Shown: positions 24,813-33,358 of the stretch, one piece after another
Numbering within the stretch: position 1 is the first letter of the stretch
Layout of the letters: each line of letters starts with the position of its first letter
Assembly (NCBI GenBank): GCA_934747325.1
Contig: CAKVGW010000001.1
Span: 34,652-98,651, forward strand
DNA length: 64,000 nucleotides
Origin: an uncultured Candidatus Melainabacteria bacterium
GTDB lineage: Bacteria > Cyanobacteriota > Vampirovibrionia > Gastranaerophilales > Gastranaerophilaceae
Direction: 5' to 3'
The notes under the pieces: model-generated
Database searches by the model: none
The model's input: the letters and a program-made list of their open reading frames with translations, nothing else
What the model was told of the DNA's origin: nothing
Position numbers and translations under genes: made by a program

Positions 24813-26504
24813 ATGACATTACCAAACGTAGCTTATTTCTCTATGGAAATAGCAATGGATCAATCGCTAAAGACTTATTCAGGCGGTTTAGGATTTTTAG
24901 CTGGTTCTCACATGTTATCAGCTGGTTACTTACAAATGCCTATGGTAGGTGTAACTATGTTATGGTCTTATGGCTATTATGACCAAAGAATCGACCATTC
25001 CGGCAACGTTGAAGTAGCATATATCAGAAAATATTATGATTACTTAGTTGATACTGGTATCACAGTTGAAGTTGATACTTTCGGTGAAAAAGTTAAAGTT
25101 AAAGCATTCAGAGTAGATCCTGAATTATTCGGAACTTGCCCTGTTTACTTGTTAACAACTGATGTTGAAGGTAACAGCGACTGGGCTAAGAGCATTTCTC
25201 ATAAACTTTATGACGGAAATGAAAGAATCAGAATCGCTCAAGAAACTATCTTGGGTATCGCAGGTATTAGAGTACTTCAAGCAGCCGGTTACAACTTTGA
25301 TGTAATCCACATGAACGAAGGCCATGCTCTTCCTGCTGCATTCGAATTATTAAGACAATACAATGGTAACCTTGAAGAAGTTCAAAAGAAAACTGTATTC
25401 ACAACTCACACACCTGTTGCTGCAGGTAACGAAGTTCACTGGGTTGATACATTGTTAGAAGGCGGTTTCTTCGCAGGCGCTTCAAGAGATAGAGCTATTC
25501 AATTGGGTGGCGAAAACTTCTCATTAACAGTTGCAGCTTTAAGAATGTCAAGAATTGCAAACGCAGTTTCTCAACTTCACGGCTTAGTTGCTAACAAAAT
25601 GTGGGAATGGGTTGATGGCAGATGCCCAATCAGAGCTATCACCAACGCCGTAAACCTTCATTACTGGCAAGATAAGAGAATGAATGGTGACAAATCATTC
25701 GACGAATTACTTGCTGCAAAACGTGAAATGAAAGAAGAATTATTCAAATACGTTGCAAACGTAGCTGGTAAGAGATTTAATCCTGATGTATTAACAATCA
25801 CTTGGGCAAGAAGATTTGCAGATTACAAACGTGCTTGGTTAATCTTGATGGATAAAGATAGAATCAATAAATTGTTAGATGAAAACAAAATCCAAATCAT
25901 CTTCGCTGGTAAATTCCACCCTGATGATGTTATGGGTAAAGAAATGTTCAACAAATTATTGAACAGATCTCACACATTGAAGAATGTTGTTGTTCTTCCT
26001 GGTTATGAATTACAACTTTCAGGTATGCTAAAACGTGGTACTGATGTATGGTTGAACACTCCATTAAGACCATTTGAAGCATCAGGTACTTCAGGTATGT
26101 CAGCTAACGCAAACGGCGCACTTCACTTGTCTACATTCGATGGTTGGACAGTTGAAGGTACATTCCCTGGTATCAATGGTTACACTGTTGAATACCCTGA
26201 AATCGACGATGATATGCCTTGGGAAGAAAGACATTGGGCTGATCACAGATGCATGATGGATATCATTGAAAATCAAATCATCCCAACATACTACAACAAC
26301 AAACAAGAATGGGCTAGAATGATGCGTCAAGCAATCAGAACAGCAGAAGCTTACTTCAATTCTGATAGAATGGTTATTGAATACTATAACAGATTGTATA
26401 AGCCAATCGCTCACGATGATTGCTCAGCAGGAGAAAAGAAGAAAGAATTAAACATTTCTGAAACTCCTACATTTGATGCTTGGACTTATTCAAATATCAA
26501 GTAG
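24813..26504 (+). CDS. glycogen/alpha-glucan phosphorylase homologue (GT35) lacking the PLP lysine
   Basis: 563 residues, the short form of the family. N-terminal hallmark VAYFSMEIAMDQSLKTYSGG; the phosphate-binding segment WARRFADYKRA is intact; PFEASGTSGM then S430, where family members have the lysine that carries pyridoxal phosphate (GTSGMK). Codon 26100-26102 is TCA. Glycogen phosphorylases release glucose 1-phosphate and need this cofactor, so the activity is uncertain: it may use another mechanism, bind glucan without catalysis, or be a changed transferase. Codon use suggests high expression. It ends in a strong terminator. Confidence 0.85.
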   Translation: MTLPNVAYFSMEIAMDQSLKTYSGGLGFLAGSHMLSAGYLQMPMVGVTMLWSYGYYDQRIDHSGNVEVAYIRKYYDYLVDTGITVEVDTFGEKVKVKAFRVDPELFGTCPVYLLTTDVEGNSDWAKSISHKLYDGNERIRIAQETILGIAGIRVLQAAGYNFDVIHMNEGHALPAAFELLRQYNGNLEEVQKKTVFTTHTPVAAGNEVHWVDTLLEGGFFAGASRDRAIQLGGENFSLTVAALRMSRIANAVSQLHGLVANKMWEWVDGRCPIRAITNAVNLHYWQDKRMNGDKSFDELLAAKREMKEELFKYVANVAGKRFNPDVLTITWARRFADYKRAWLILMDKDRINKLLDENKIQIIFAGKFHPDDVMGKEMFNKLLNRSHTLKNVVVLPGYELQLSGMLKRGTDVWLNTPLRPFEASGTSGMSANANGALHLSTFDGWTVEGTFPGINGYTVEYPEIDDDMPWEERHWADHRCMMDIIENQIIPTYYNNKQEWARMMRQAIRTAEAYFNSDRMVIEYYNRLYKPIAHDDCSAGEKKKELNISETPTFDAWTYSNIK

Positions 26505-26514
26505 TTTGGTAAAA

Positions 26515-26560
26515 TAAAAAAACGAGGCGATGTTCATCTTGAATATCGCCTCGTTTTTTT
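26515..26560 (+). terminator. rho-independent terminator
   Basis: AACGAGGCGATGTTC (26521-26535) and GAATATCGCCTCGTT (26541-26555), one mismatch, with A-run before and T-run after, so it may work both ways. Confidence 0.85.
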
Positions 26561-26574
26561 ATATCAAACATTTT

Positions 26575-26630
26575 CGGTTATTCCCTCTCCTTACAGGAGA
26601 GGGCTAGTGTGAGGTGAATTCCCGTAAGGG
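26575..26630. repeat. CCCTCTCC-type repeat
   Basis: TTCCCTCTCCTTACAGGAGA then GGGCTAGTGTGAGGTG. The same unit in inverse order is at 32220-32267 and 54991-55043, an interrupted copy at 44094-44235, and partial copies at 24138, 58158, 59690 and 63568. Confidence 0.75.
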
Positions 26631-26660
26631 TAAAATCACATTATATCAAAACAACTTATC

Positions 26661-27629
26661 TTATGCTTTATTTTTATGTTCATTAATATATCTTTGAGCA
26701 ACTTTTGCAGCTTTTTGCAAAGATTCTGTCCAATCTGGGCAATTCTCAAACATTTCTACAAGATTTTTCGCTGCCTGCATTTTTTTATCATCATCTACAG
26801 CTTGCATAAATCTATCAACAGCTGTTTTAACATCTGCTTTACTGTAGCGTTGATTTTTCATTGCGTTTCCATCATTATCAAGCAATTTTTCATATTCTTT
26901 ATCAGATGTTCTAGATAATTTAGTTCCATTTGCTGCATCTAAATCATAGCTATCAACTTCTTTTTGAAGTTTTTCTTTTTCAGCTTTTAGGTCATTAATT
27001 TTATTTTTAATATCTTCTTCTATTTCTGTTTTTAAATTACTTTTTGCGGTATTAAGTGCTGTTTCAGCTGTTGTTTTTGCCTCTTCTAGTTCTGGTTTAT
27101 CAGCAACTTTTTTTTCATAATTTTTAATAAGCTTCTCTTCATCGTTTGTGAGTTCTTTACCATCTTTAGCTTTAGCTGCATCATAAGCAGATTTGTTATT
27201 ATTAATATAATCTACGGCATTTTGTAAGTTAGAACTTGCAGTATTAAATGCCGTTTGTTTACTTTTTACCTCAGAGTCGGTTTTGCTTCTTGTTTCAACT
27301 TCTTCTGCAATATCTGTTTTATTCAAATCACTTATTTCTTTTTCAATTTGTTCTAATCTAGCTTGGTTATTTGTATACTCTTGTTTTTCAGCTTGTTTTT
27401 CTGCTCTAGAACTGGAAATTGCTTGACCGGTAACGCCTAATACTGCATTAGCAACTGCCATACCTGCCATAGCATCATAGTTTACGTTGTAATTAAACAA
27501 ACTTCCGTTCATGCTCATAGGATTAAAAGAGCCAGATGTACCAAAAGTATTATTTATACCTAACATGCCAAGACCTTGTTGGAATAAGGTCTCCCAGTAA
27601 TTATTTCTAATATTGTAGTTAATGCACAT
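26661..27629 (-). CDS. coiled-coil protein with Gly/Asn-rich N-terminus
   Basis: 322 residues. Residues 1-50 are Asn/Gly/Phe-rich, 52-75 weakly hydrophobic (DAMAGMAVANAVLGVTGQAI), and 75-235 a long Lys/Glu coiled coil (KIEKEISDLNKT-like heptads, AEKEKLQKEVDSYDLDAANG). The C-terminal 60 residues are helical with a TESLQKAAKVAQRYI end. No enzyme motif. A structural or effector-like role, perhaps restricted to this lineage, is possible. The promoter-like box at 27654-27670 matches those of two prophage small genes. Confidence 0.65.
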   Translation of the reverse strand: MCINYNIRNNYWETLFQQGLGMLGINNTFGTSGSFNPMSMNGSLFNYNVNYDAMAGMAVANAVLGVTGQAISSSRAEKQAEKQEYTNNQARLEQIEKEISDLNKTDIAEEVETRSKTDSEVKSKQTAFNTASSNLQNAVDYINNNKSAYDAAKAKDGKELTNDEEKLIKNYEKKVADKPELEEAKTTAETALNTAKSNLKTEIEEDIKNKINDLKAEKEKLQKEVDSYDLDAANGTKLSRTSDKEYEKLLDNDGNAMKNQRYSKADVKTAVDRFMQAVDDDKKMQAAKNLVEMFENCPDWTESLQKAAKVAQRYINEHKNKA

Positions 27630-27653
27630 AATTTACTTCTTTCCATCTTAGTC

Positions 27654-27670
27654 TTACATATATATAAAGT
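27654..27670 (-). promoter_or_regulatory. shared AT-rich promoter-like box
   Basis: Reads ACTTTATATATATGTAA on the minus strand, 25 bases before the ATG at 27629; differs from the prophage boxes at two bases. Confidence 0.5.
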
Positions 27671-27752
27671 ATGTAAAAAATAACGAATTTCAATCATTGT
27701 AAAATTCGTTACAAAACTTTATAAAAATGCTATGCGAGAAAAGAGGCGGTTT

Positions 27753-28442
27753 TTAATTAAATACAGCTCTTACATAATAATTTTCGTCAAACTTTAATTT
27801 TTCTGTTAACTCTTGGAAATCGCCGGATAACTTCACCACTTGAGCTACTTTTTCGCGAATTGTATATTCATTTTGTTCTGCACCTTTACTCAAAATAGTT
27901 TCAAGCGTTGATTTTTCAACATCCATATAAAAATTCTGCAAAGTTTCTAAACACCAATAGAGTTTAAAAAGTTGTTTATTAATAACATATTTTTTATCTC
28001 TAAAAATAAATCTATCTAACTCATCAAACGCATCTTGAGTAAATTCTAAAATTCTTTGCACGTAAATATGTGTGAAATCAGATTCTTTTTTAAGAAGTTT
28101 TGCACTATCAACAACAAGTCTACAAATATTTGCATTTATATCAATTGTTGCATCTGCAAAAACAAGCGGGAAATTAAAATAACTTCGACATTCGGGTTCA
28201 GTTGCTACAAGTTGATTTATTCTTAAAGCGACAGCTTCTCTGATTTTACCATCACAACCTGTTAAATTATTCATTAAAGCAAGGGCGTCAATCTCGCTTT
28301 CAACCTTGTCAAATTTTAAGGCTGCAATTTGACGTTCTGCGATATTTCCATTGTTTAACATTTCTAATAATTCTTCGTGAGTAAATTCTTTTTCTGAAAG
28401 TTCACAGGCAAAATCAAAATTTTCATCTAAACTTATATTCAA
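27753..28442 (-). CDS. HEAT-repeat-like helical protein
   Basis: 229 residues from a TTG codon with AGGGAT nine bases upstream. All-helical with two or three HEAT-like units (AERQIAALKFDKVESEIDAL, KIREAVALRINQLVATEP, TIREKVAQVVKLSGDFQELT) and a final YYVRAVFN, the phrase that often ends such repeats. HEAT proteins are scaffolds for protein binding. No catalytic motif. Divergent from the small gene at 28570, sharing the promoter gap. Confidence 0.6.
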   Translation of the reverse strand: MNISLDENFDFACELSEKEFTHEELLEMLNNGNIAERQIAALKFDKVESEIDALALMNNLTGCDGKIREAVALRINQLVATEPECRSYFNFPLVFADATIDINANICRLVVDSAKLLKKESDFTHIYVQRILEFTQDAFDELDRFIFRDKKYVINKQLFKLYWCLETLQNFYMDVEKSTLETILSKGAEQNEYTIREKVAQVVKLSGDFQELTEKLKFDENYYVRAVFN

Positions 28443-28569
28443 ATTCTTATCCCTATTATTGTATAGTTACATCATATCATAAGGAGTAATGAATTTGGAG
28501 TAAAAAATAGTTTTAATGTATGATAAGAATTTAAAAACTTAGTGTATAATAATTCTTAAGGAGACTATC

Positions 28570-28734
28570 ATGAGTATATTTGAAACAATAATGCATAAAA
28601 TATTAATATTTGAAAAAGAACCACAAAAAATCGGCTTATCACAATTAAAAGATACTCCTGTTGTTAAGCAAAACGAACCATCAATCAAGAACAAAAACGT
28701 TAAACTTTCAGATTTAATGCGTAGAGCAAGCTAG
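28570..28734 (+). CDS. small hypothetical protein, 54 residues
   Basis: Too short for the usual cut-off but well supported: AAGGAG stands seven bases before the ATG. The product begins MSIFETIMHKILIFEKEPQK and ends VKLSDLMRRAS. A TATAAT-like box (GTATAATAA) lies about 15 bases further up. Function unknown. A hairpin of the GTCGTG family follows about 110 bases after the stop. Confidence 0.65.
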   Translation: MSIFETIMHKILIFEKEPQKIGLSQLKDTPVVKQNEPSIKNKNVKLSDLMRRAS

Positions 28735-28845
28735 ATAATTAAATATATTTTGCAAAATATATTTAATCTTAAACGCATGAAAATTTTTAAAATATATGGT
28801 GTAAATTTTTGCACCGAAAACAGATAGGAACCGCTTATTAAAAAA

Positions 28846-28948
28846 GTCGTGTTCAATGAAAAACGTTGAACACGCCCTACAGGCTTGGCGGTCAGACTAC
28901 CGGCTTGACGTCATTGCGAGAAAATCTTTGATTTTCGAGGCAATCCAT
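28846..28948. repeat. GTCGTG hairpin copy 8 with adjoining GTCATTGCGAG repeat
   Basis: Hairpin 28846-28876 has arms GTCGTGTTCAA and TTGAACACGCC (one mismatch), loop TGAAAAACG. It is followed by TTGGCGGTCAGAC (also in the 44 kb repeat) and by TCATTGCGAG...CAATCCAT (28911-28948), a copy of the family at 13791 and 59552. Confidence 0.75.
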
Positions 28949-28989
28949 AATAAAAAACCTCTTTTGCGGAGAGGGTAGTATTTCAATTA

Positions 28990-29514
28990 TTATCTTACAA
29001 ACACCAACAACACACCTATAACCGCCGAAATCAAAATATAATACAACGGGTCGCGTTTCGACTTCCAACTCAACAAAAGTAAAACTCCCAGCAAAATCAT
29101 TGCTTTTATATCTCTGATTTCAGGTTTTAATAAACCAATCGCAACAGAGCTCAGAAGTGCGCAACTGACAGGTTTTAGCGTTTCTATCGTTGATTTAACA
29201 TAAAAATTATCGCTGAATTTTTTAAGAAGCTTAGATACAATAATTACCAAGAATAGTGATGGCAACATTTCGGCTGTTGTTGCTAAAGCTGAACCTAAAA
29301 CGCCTGCGCTTTTTAATCCTGCATAAGTCGCAACATTAATCCCGACAGGCCCCGGAGTAATGGAAGCTACTGCCACCATTTGAGTTAATTCATCAAGCGA
29401 ATACCAATTGTAAACCTGTGAAATATGGTACAAAAAAGGAATCGTTGCATATCCGCCGCCAAACGAGAACAAACCGATTTTAAAGAATTCTAAAAAAAGT
29501 TGAAGATAAATCAT
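28990..29514 (-). CDS. chrA: chromate transporter family half-protein
   Basis: 174 residues, one half-unit of the CHR family, with the signature FFKIGLFSFGGGYATIPFLY near the start and TPGPVGINVATYAG at about 53-66. About five membrane segments follow. Half-size CHR proteins normally work as pairs, and the partner is directly upstream with a four-base ATGA overlap. AAAAAGGAGG precedes the ATG. The name comes from chromate export; the natural substrate in an anaerobe is unknown. Confidence 0.85.
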   Translation of the reverse strand: MIYLQLFLEFFKIGLFSFGGGYATIPFLYHISQVYNWYSLDELTQMVAVASITPGPVGINVATYAGLKSAGVLGSALATTAEMLPSLFLVIIVSKLLKKFSDNFYVKSTIETLKPVSCALLSSVAIGLLKPEIRDIKAMILLGVLLLLSWKSKRDPLYYILISAVIGVLLVFVR

Positions 29515-30059
29515 TTAATCTCCTCCTTTTTTAGAGTTAAACGTTTATAAGCAACTCCAATTAAAGTAAAAATTATGATACTTTGAATAGGAGTGATTTT
29601 TAATATCAAAAGAGCAAGCAAGGTTAAAATAAAAATTGTGTAAAAAAACGCATTTTTATTTGATTTCTGCCACATTTCACGCACAGTTAAAACGATTAAA
29701 GCAATTACTGCAACTCCAACTCCCCAAAGCGCGCCTTGCATGTATGAATTATTAACCAAAGTGCCTAAAATTGAAGCCAACAAAACAATACTCCAAAACG
29801 GAATAAATGTAACGCCTATCATAGCTGCAATTGCGCCCCATTTACCGCGTAATTTGTAGCCGATAAACATAGACATATTAGCTGCAATAATTCCGGGAAG
29901 TGATTGTGCAAGCGCAAAATAGTCAATAATATCATCATGACTTACAAGATTTCTTTTATCAACAAATTCATTTGTCATTATCGGCAAAATTACATATCCG
30001 CCACCAAGGAGAATCGCACCGATTTTTACAAAAATTAAGAACAAACTAAAGAGCGACAT
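29511..30059 (-). CDS. chrA: chromate transporter family half-protein
   Basis: 182 residues, the second CHR half-unit: FVKIGAILLGGGYVILPIMT and LAQSLPGIIAANMSMFIGYK carry the family motifs in the same order as its partner. Five or so membrane segments. It overlaps the end of bioB by 25 bases and the next half-protein by four, so the three genes form one operon. The ribosome site is weak, which suggests translation coupled to bioB. Confidence 0.85.
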   Translation of the reverse strand: MSLFSLFLIFVKIGAILLGGGYVILPIMTNEFVDKRNLVSHDDIIDYFALAQSLPGIIAANMSMFIGYKLRGKWGAIAAMIGVTFIPFWSIVLLASILGTLVNNSYMQGALWGVGVAVIALIVLTVREMWQKSNKNAFFYTIFILTLLALLILKITPIQSIIIFTLIGVAYKRLTLKKEEIK

Positions 30060-30961
30060 CTTTTTCTGCCTATTTTTGCTATTAATTTTTCATCATCTTC
30101 TGGTGTAAAACCCGTTGTTGTCAAATAGTTGCCGACAATTGTTGAATCTACGCAATATCTGAATGCTTTTTCAATAGTTTCTTCCGAAAGTCTGGCTTTC
30201 TTTCCGCCTGCAATTCTGATTGAAGCATTTGGACAAGCTATTTTAAATATTGCCAAAGTTCTTAAAACATTTTCTTCGTCGATTTTATCGCCATAATTTT
30301 CAAACGGAGTGTTTTTAATTGGCGTCAAAATATTAACAGGAATACTGTCAGGATTAATTTCCGCAAGTTCCATAGCCATTTCAACTCTCTGTTCTACGCT
30401 TTCGCCCATACCTAAAATTACACCGCAACAAAGTTCCATACCGTATTTTTTTACAAGCTTTGTTGTATTTAATCTGTCTTCATAAGTATGAGTTGTGCAA
30501 ATTTGAGGGTGATAAGATTTGCAAGTATTTATATTGTGGTGAAAACGAACAAGCCCTGCTTCTGCAAGCTTTTGAGCCTGCTCTTCGTTTAGAATTCCAA
30601 TACTTGCACAGCTTTTAATGCCTTCTTTGTTTAATGCTTTAATCATATCAAGCATTGTATCAAAATCGCTTTCATCGGGAGTTTTGCCTGAAGTTACGAT
30701 TGCAACTCTATTAGCACCATTATTTACGCTATCGTGTGCAGCTTTTACAACTGTTTCAACATCAATCAACGGGAATGATTCGATATCAGTATTGTAGTGT
30801 GAACTTTGTGCGCAATATCGACAGTTTTGCGAACATTTGCCCGAACGAGCATTTATAATTGAGCAAAATTCAACTTCATCTTTTAAATATTTTTTTGATT
30901 CATTTAAAAGAACATCTAAATCCATATTATATAAATCTAATAATTCTTGTTTTGATAACAT
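30035..30961 (-). CDS. bioB: biotin synthase
   Basis: 308 residues. The radical-SAM cluster motif C-x3-C-x2-C is in SGKCSQNCRYCAQSSHY (about 41-57). HHNINTCKSYHPQICTTHTY and the late arginine in NASIRIAGGKK, which in BioB lies by the second iron-sulfur cluster, are present. It inserts sulfur into dethiobiotin. AAAGGA precedes the ATG. No other bio gene is in the window, and it is joined to a CHR transporter pair. A small inverted repeat (GTCATATTT/AAATATGAC, 30980-31006) lies upstream. Confidence 0.92.
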   Translation of the reverse strand: MLSKQELLDLYNMDLDVLLNESKKYLKDEVEFCSIINARSGKCSQNCRYCAQSSHYNTDIESFPLIDVETVVKAAHDSVNNGANRVAIVTSGKTPDESDFDTMLDMIKALNKEGIKSCASIGILNEEQAQKLAEAGLVRFHHNINTCKSYHPQICTTHTYEDRLNTTKLVKKYGMELCCGVILGMGESVEQRVEMAMELAEINPDSIPVNILTPIKNTPFENYGDKIDEENVLRTLAIFKIACPNASIRIAGGKKARLSEETIEKAFRYCVDSTIVGNYLTTTGFTPEDDEKLIAKIGRKRCRSLVCS

Positions 30962-31119
30962 AACTATCCTTTCTAAGGTTTGTCATATTTTATAAAATGT
31001 CAAATATGACCTACAACTAAGATTTTAAGACAAAAACAACTATTATTAAATAAATCTTTTGTAAATATTTATTGCATTATCATGCAAATCTATATCAATA
31101 TGATATATAATATAGGTAT

Positions 31120-31338
31120 ATGTATATCGTCAAAAACTTGAAGGACTATAATTTGTCCCACAAGCAGCGTATTTTTGCTGGCTACTTGAAGGACAATGTT
31201 GATTCGTATGTTTGTTATGAAAAGATAACAAACCGCTCTGCAATGCGTAAATATTTTGCACCGGATAATGAATTTATTGAATATTCTACTGCAATAGCCG
31301 AACCGGCAGAACTTTTGGCAAGAGCTTTTGTAAGTTAA
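31120..31338 (+). CDS. small hypothetical protein upstream of fliP
   Basis: 72 residues: MYIVKNLKDYNLSHKQRIFA, then a polar middle and AIAEPAELLARAFVS. No family is recognised. There is no good ribosome site; a TATAAT box lies about 10 bases before the ATG, so a leaderless message is possible. It runs in the same direction as fliP, about 100 bases before it. Could be chance. Confidence 0.45.
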   Translation: MYIVKNLKDYNLSHKQRIFAGYLKDNVDSYVCYEKITNRSAMRKYFAPDNEFIEYSTAIAEPAELLARAFVS

Positions 31339-31436
31339 TTTTTTGAAATTTTGCAATAAAACTTAATGATTTGCCATGACTTACTTCAATTTGTTAGCAT
31401 ATTATTGAGGTATAGTCGATTTTTAAAGGAAATATA

Positions 31437-32195
31437 ATGAAGTTATCAGATATAAAGAAGTGGGGAGGGGCATTTGGGCTGTTTTTGTTTTCAATTATGC
31501 CGTCAAATGCTGCGATGACATTTCCGAATATAAATATTGGATTAGGTACTGCAAATACTCCGCAAGATTTTACAAATGGTTTACAAATTCTTATTTGGTT
31601 AACAATTTTGACACTTGCGCCAAGTATTTTGATTATGACAACGAGCTTTATAAGACTTGTTGTAGTTTTGTCGCTTACAAGGCAAGCTATCGGGGCGGGC
31701 AACCTTCCTCCTAACCAAGTTATTACAAGTTTGGCGTTAATTTTAACGTTCTTTATAATGGCGCCGACTTTTAATGAAATTAATGAAAAAGCGCTGCAAC
31801 CTTATATGAATAATCAAATTACTCAACAAGTTGCGCTTGATAGAGGGATTGAGCCTGTTCGTAAATTTATGTTTAAACAGACGCATGAAAAAGAATTGGC
31901 GTTGTTCGTAAGAATGGCAAAAATAGAAAAACCCAAAAACAAGGATGATGTGCCGACTTATGTTCTCTTACCGTCATTTATTTTGAGTGAACTTAAAACT
32001 GCTTTTACAATAGGTTTTGTCGTTTATCTTCCGTTTCTTGTTATAGATATTGTAGTTTCATCGGTACTGGTATCAATGGGTATGATGTTCTTGCCACCAA
32101 CAATGATTGCTCTGCCATTTAAACTTATTATGTTTGTAATGGTTGACGGATGGTATTTGGTTGTCAAATCGCTTGTAGAAAGTTTTGTGACATAG
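31437..32195 (+). CDS. fliP: flagellar export gate protein FliP
   Basis: 252 residues. An N-terminal cleavable signal (FGLFLFSIMPSNAA), then the FliP blocks: LAPSILIMTTSFIRLVVVLS, AIGAGNLPPNQVITSLALIL, ending with PTMIALPFKLIMFVMVDGWY. FliP forms the core of the export gate with FliQ and FliR. AAAGGAAA precedes the ATG. The next gene is fliQ, about 105 bases on, with a CCCTCTCC repeat in the gap. Homologous proteins in injectisomes (SctR) are similar, but the signal peptide and the neighbours favour the flagellar type. Confidence 0.93.
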   Translation: MKLSDIKKWGGAFGLFLFSIMPSNAAMTFPNINIGLGTANTPQDFTNGLQILIWLTILTLAPSILIMTTSFIRLVVVLSLTRQAIGAGNLPPNQVITSLALILTFFIMAPTFNEINEKALQPYMNNQITQQVALDRGIEPVRKFMFKQTHEKELALFVRMAKIEKPKNKDDVPTYVLLPSFILSELKTAFTIGFVVYLPFLVIDIVVSSVLVSMGMMFLPPTMIALPFKLIMFVMVDGWYLVVKSLVESFVT

Positions 32196-32219
32196 TATTA
32201 AATTGTGAGGCTTGTGTAG

Positions 32220-32267
32220 ACACCTCACCCTAGCCCTCTCCTGTAAGGAGAGGGAATGACCAACTCT
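32220..32267. repeat. CCCTCTCC-type repeat between fliP and fliQ
   Basis: ACACCTCACCCTAGCCCTCT then CCTGTAAGGAGAGGGAATGA. It is a close copy of 54991-55043 and the inverse of 26575-26630. The inner GCCCTCTCC-TGTA-GGAGAGGG forms a hairpin. Confidence 0.75.
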
Positions 32268-32300
32268 TGTTAGTCAAAAGAATAAGTAGAAAGTAAAACA

Positions 32301-32576
32301 ATGAATCAAGATATAGTAATAACACTTTTACAGAAAATGTTCATATTAACTTTGGAAATCTCAGTTCCAATTCTGCTCGTTGGTGTAGTTTTGGGTCTTT
32401 TGGTAAGTATTTTCCAAACCGTAACACAAATTCAAGAATCAACATTAACGTTTGTTCCAAAGATTGTTGGCTGCGTAATTTTATTGATATTCTTGATGCC
32501 TTGGATGATGAGTATTTTCATAACGACATTTAATGAATTTATGGATATGATTCCTCAATTGATAGGTGTTATATAA
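32301..32576 (+). CDS. fliQ: flagellar export gate protein FliQ
   Basis: 91 residues, the normal size, with two membrane helices: VPILLVGVVLGLLVSIFQTV, the family core TQIQESTLTFVPKI, then LILIFLMPWMMSIFITT-like residues. It is part of the FliPQR helical export gate. Its stop shares a base with the fliR start (TAATG), so the two are translationally coupled. The ATG has no strong ribosome site (AGAAAG about 10 upstream). Confidence 0.93.
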   Translation: MNQDIVITLLQKMFILTLEISVPILLVGVVLGLLVSIFQTVTQIQESTLTFVPKIVGCVILLIFLMPWMMSIFITTFNEFMDMIPQLIGVI

Positions 32577-33355
32577 TGTTTAATTTGGATGTGTTGTTTT
32601 CGGTTAGCAATATAATTCTTTTTATGGCAATCTTTACAAGATTGTCAGGTTTGTTTGCCTCAGCACCGCTTTTTTCAACATATCCAATCCCAATGCAAGT
32701 GAAAATTTGGCTTGCTGCTTGTATTGCATTTATTTTATTCCCAATAGTTCAATATAATACAAGCTTTGTTGTACCAAATTCTGTGCCTGCTTTAACTTTA
32801 ATTCTTTTTAAAGAATTTATAATTGGTTTTGCAATGGGATTTTGCGCAAATATTTTGTTTGTGGGAATTGAAATGGGTGTAAATACGTTTGCCATTCAAA
32901 TGGGATTATCTGCTGACCAAGCATTAAACCCAACTTCCGGCGGACAATCCCCTGTTATTACACAAGCTTATACCTATTTGGCATCTATGTTGTTTATAGG
33001 CTTAGGTGCGCATCAATGGTTGTTTTCTGCAATTTATAACAGCTTTAAATCAATGCCTGTCGGCTATGTATTTACATTTTCCCCTGAACTTGTCGGACAA
33101 ATTGTGCAAATGAGCGGACAAATATTCGGAATTGGTTTAAGCATAGCACTTCCTGTATTTGGTATATTGTTTATTACAGATGTCTTGTTAGGTTTTACCT
33201 CAAAAATGATGCCGCAAATGAACATTTTCATGGTTTCAATGCCGTTAAAAATTTATTTGGGCTTACTTCTATCTCTAATGTTTATGCGCCCAATGGCAGA
33301 ATACATGGGCGTGCTGATTGAACGTTTTATGACACAAATCTCCGGCATGTTTTAA
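32576..33355 (+). CDS. fliR: flagellar export gate protein FliR
   Basis: 259 residues with about six membrane helices. FARLSGLFASAPLFS-type N-terminus (FTRLSGLFASAPLFSTYPIP), then GFCANILFVGIEMGVNTFAI and GLSADQALNPTSGGQSPVIT, with the family's FKSMPVGYVF in the middle. Completes the fliPQR set. No flhB or flhA follows; the next gene is convergent queH, whose stop is three bases away. Confidence 0.93.
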   Translation: MFNLDVLFSVSNIILFMAIFTRLSGLFASAPLFSTYPIPMQVKIWLAACIAFILFPIVQYNTSFVVPNSVPALTLILFKEFIIGFAMGFCANILFVGIEMGVNTFAIQMGLSADQALNPTSGGQSPVITQAYTYLASMLFIGLGAHQWLFSAIYNSFKSMPVGYVFTFSPELVGQIVQMSGQIFGIGLSIALPVFGILFITDVLLGFTSKMMPQMNIFMVSMPLKIYLGLLLSLMFMRPMAEYMGVLIERFMTQISGMF

Positions 33356-33358
33356 ATT

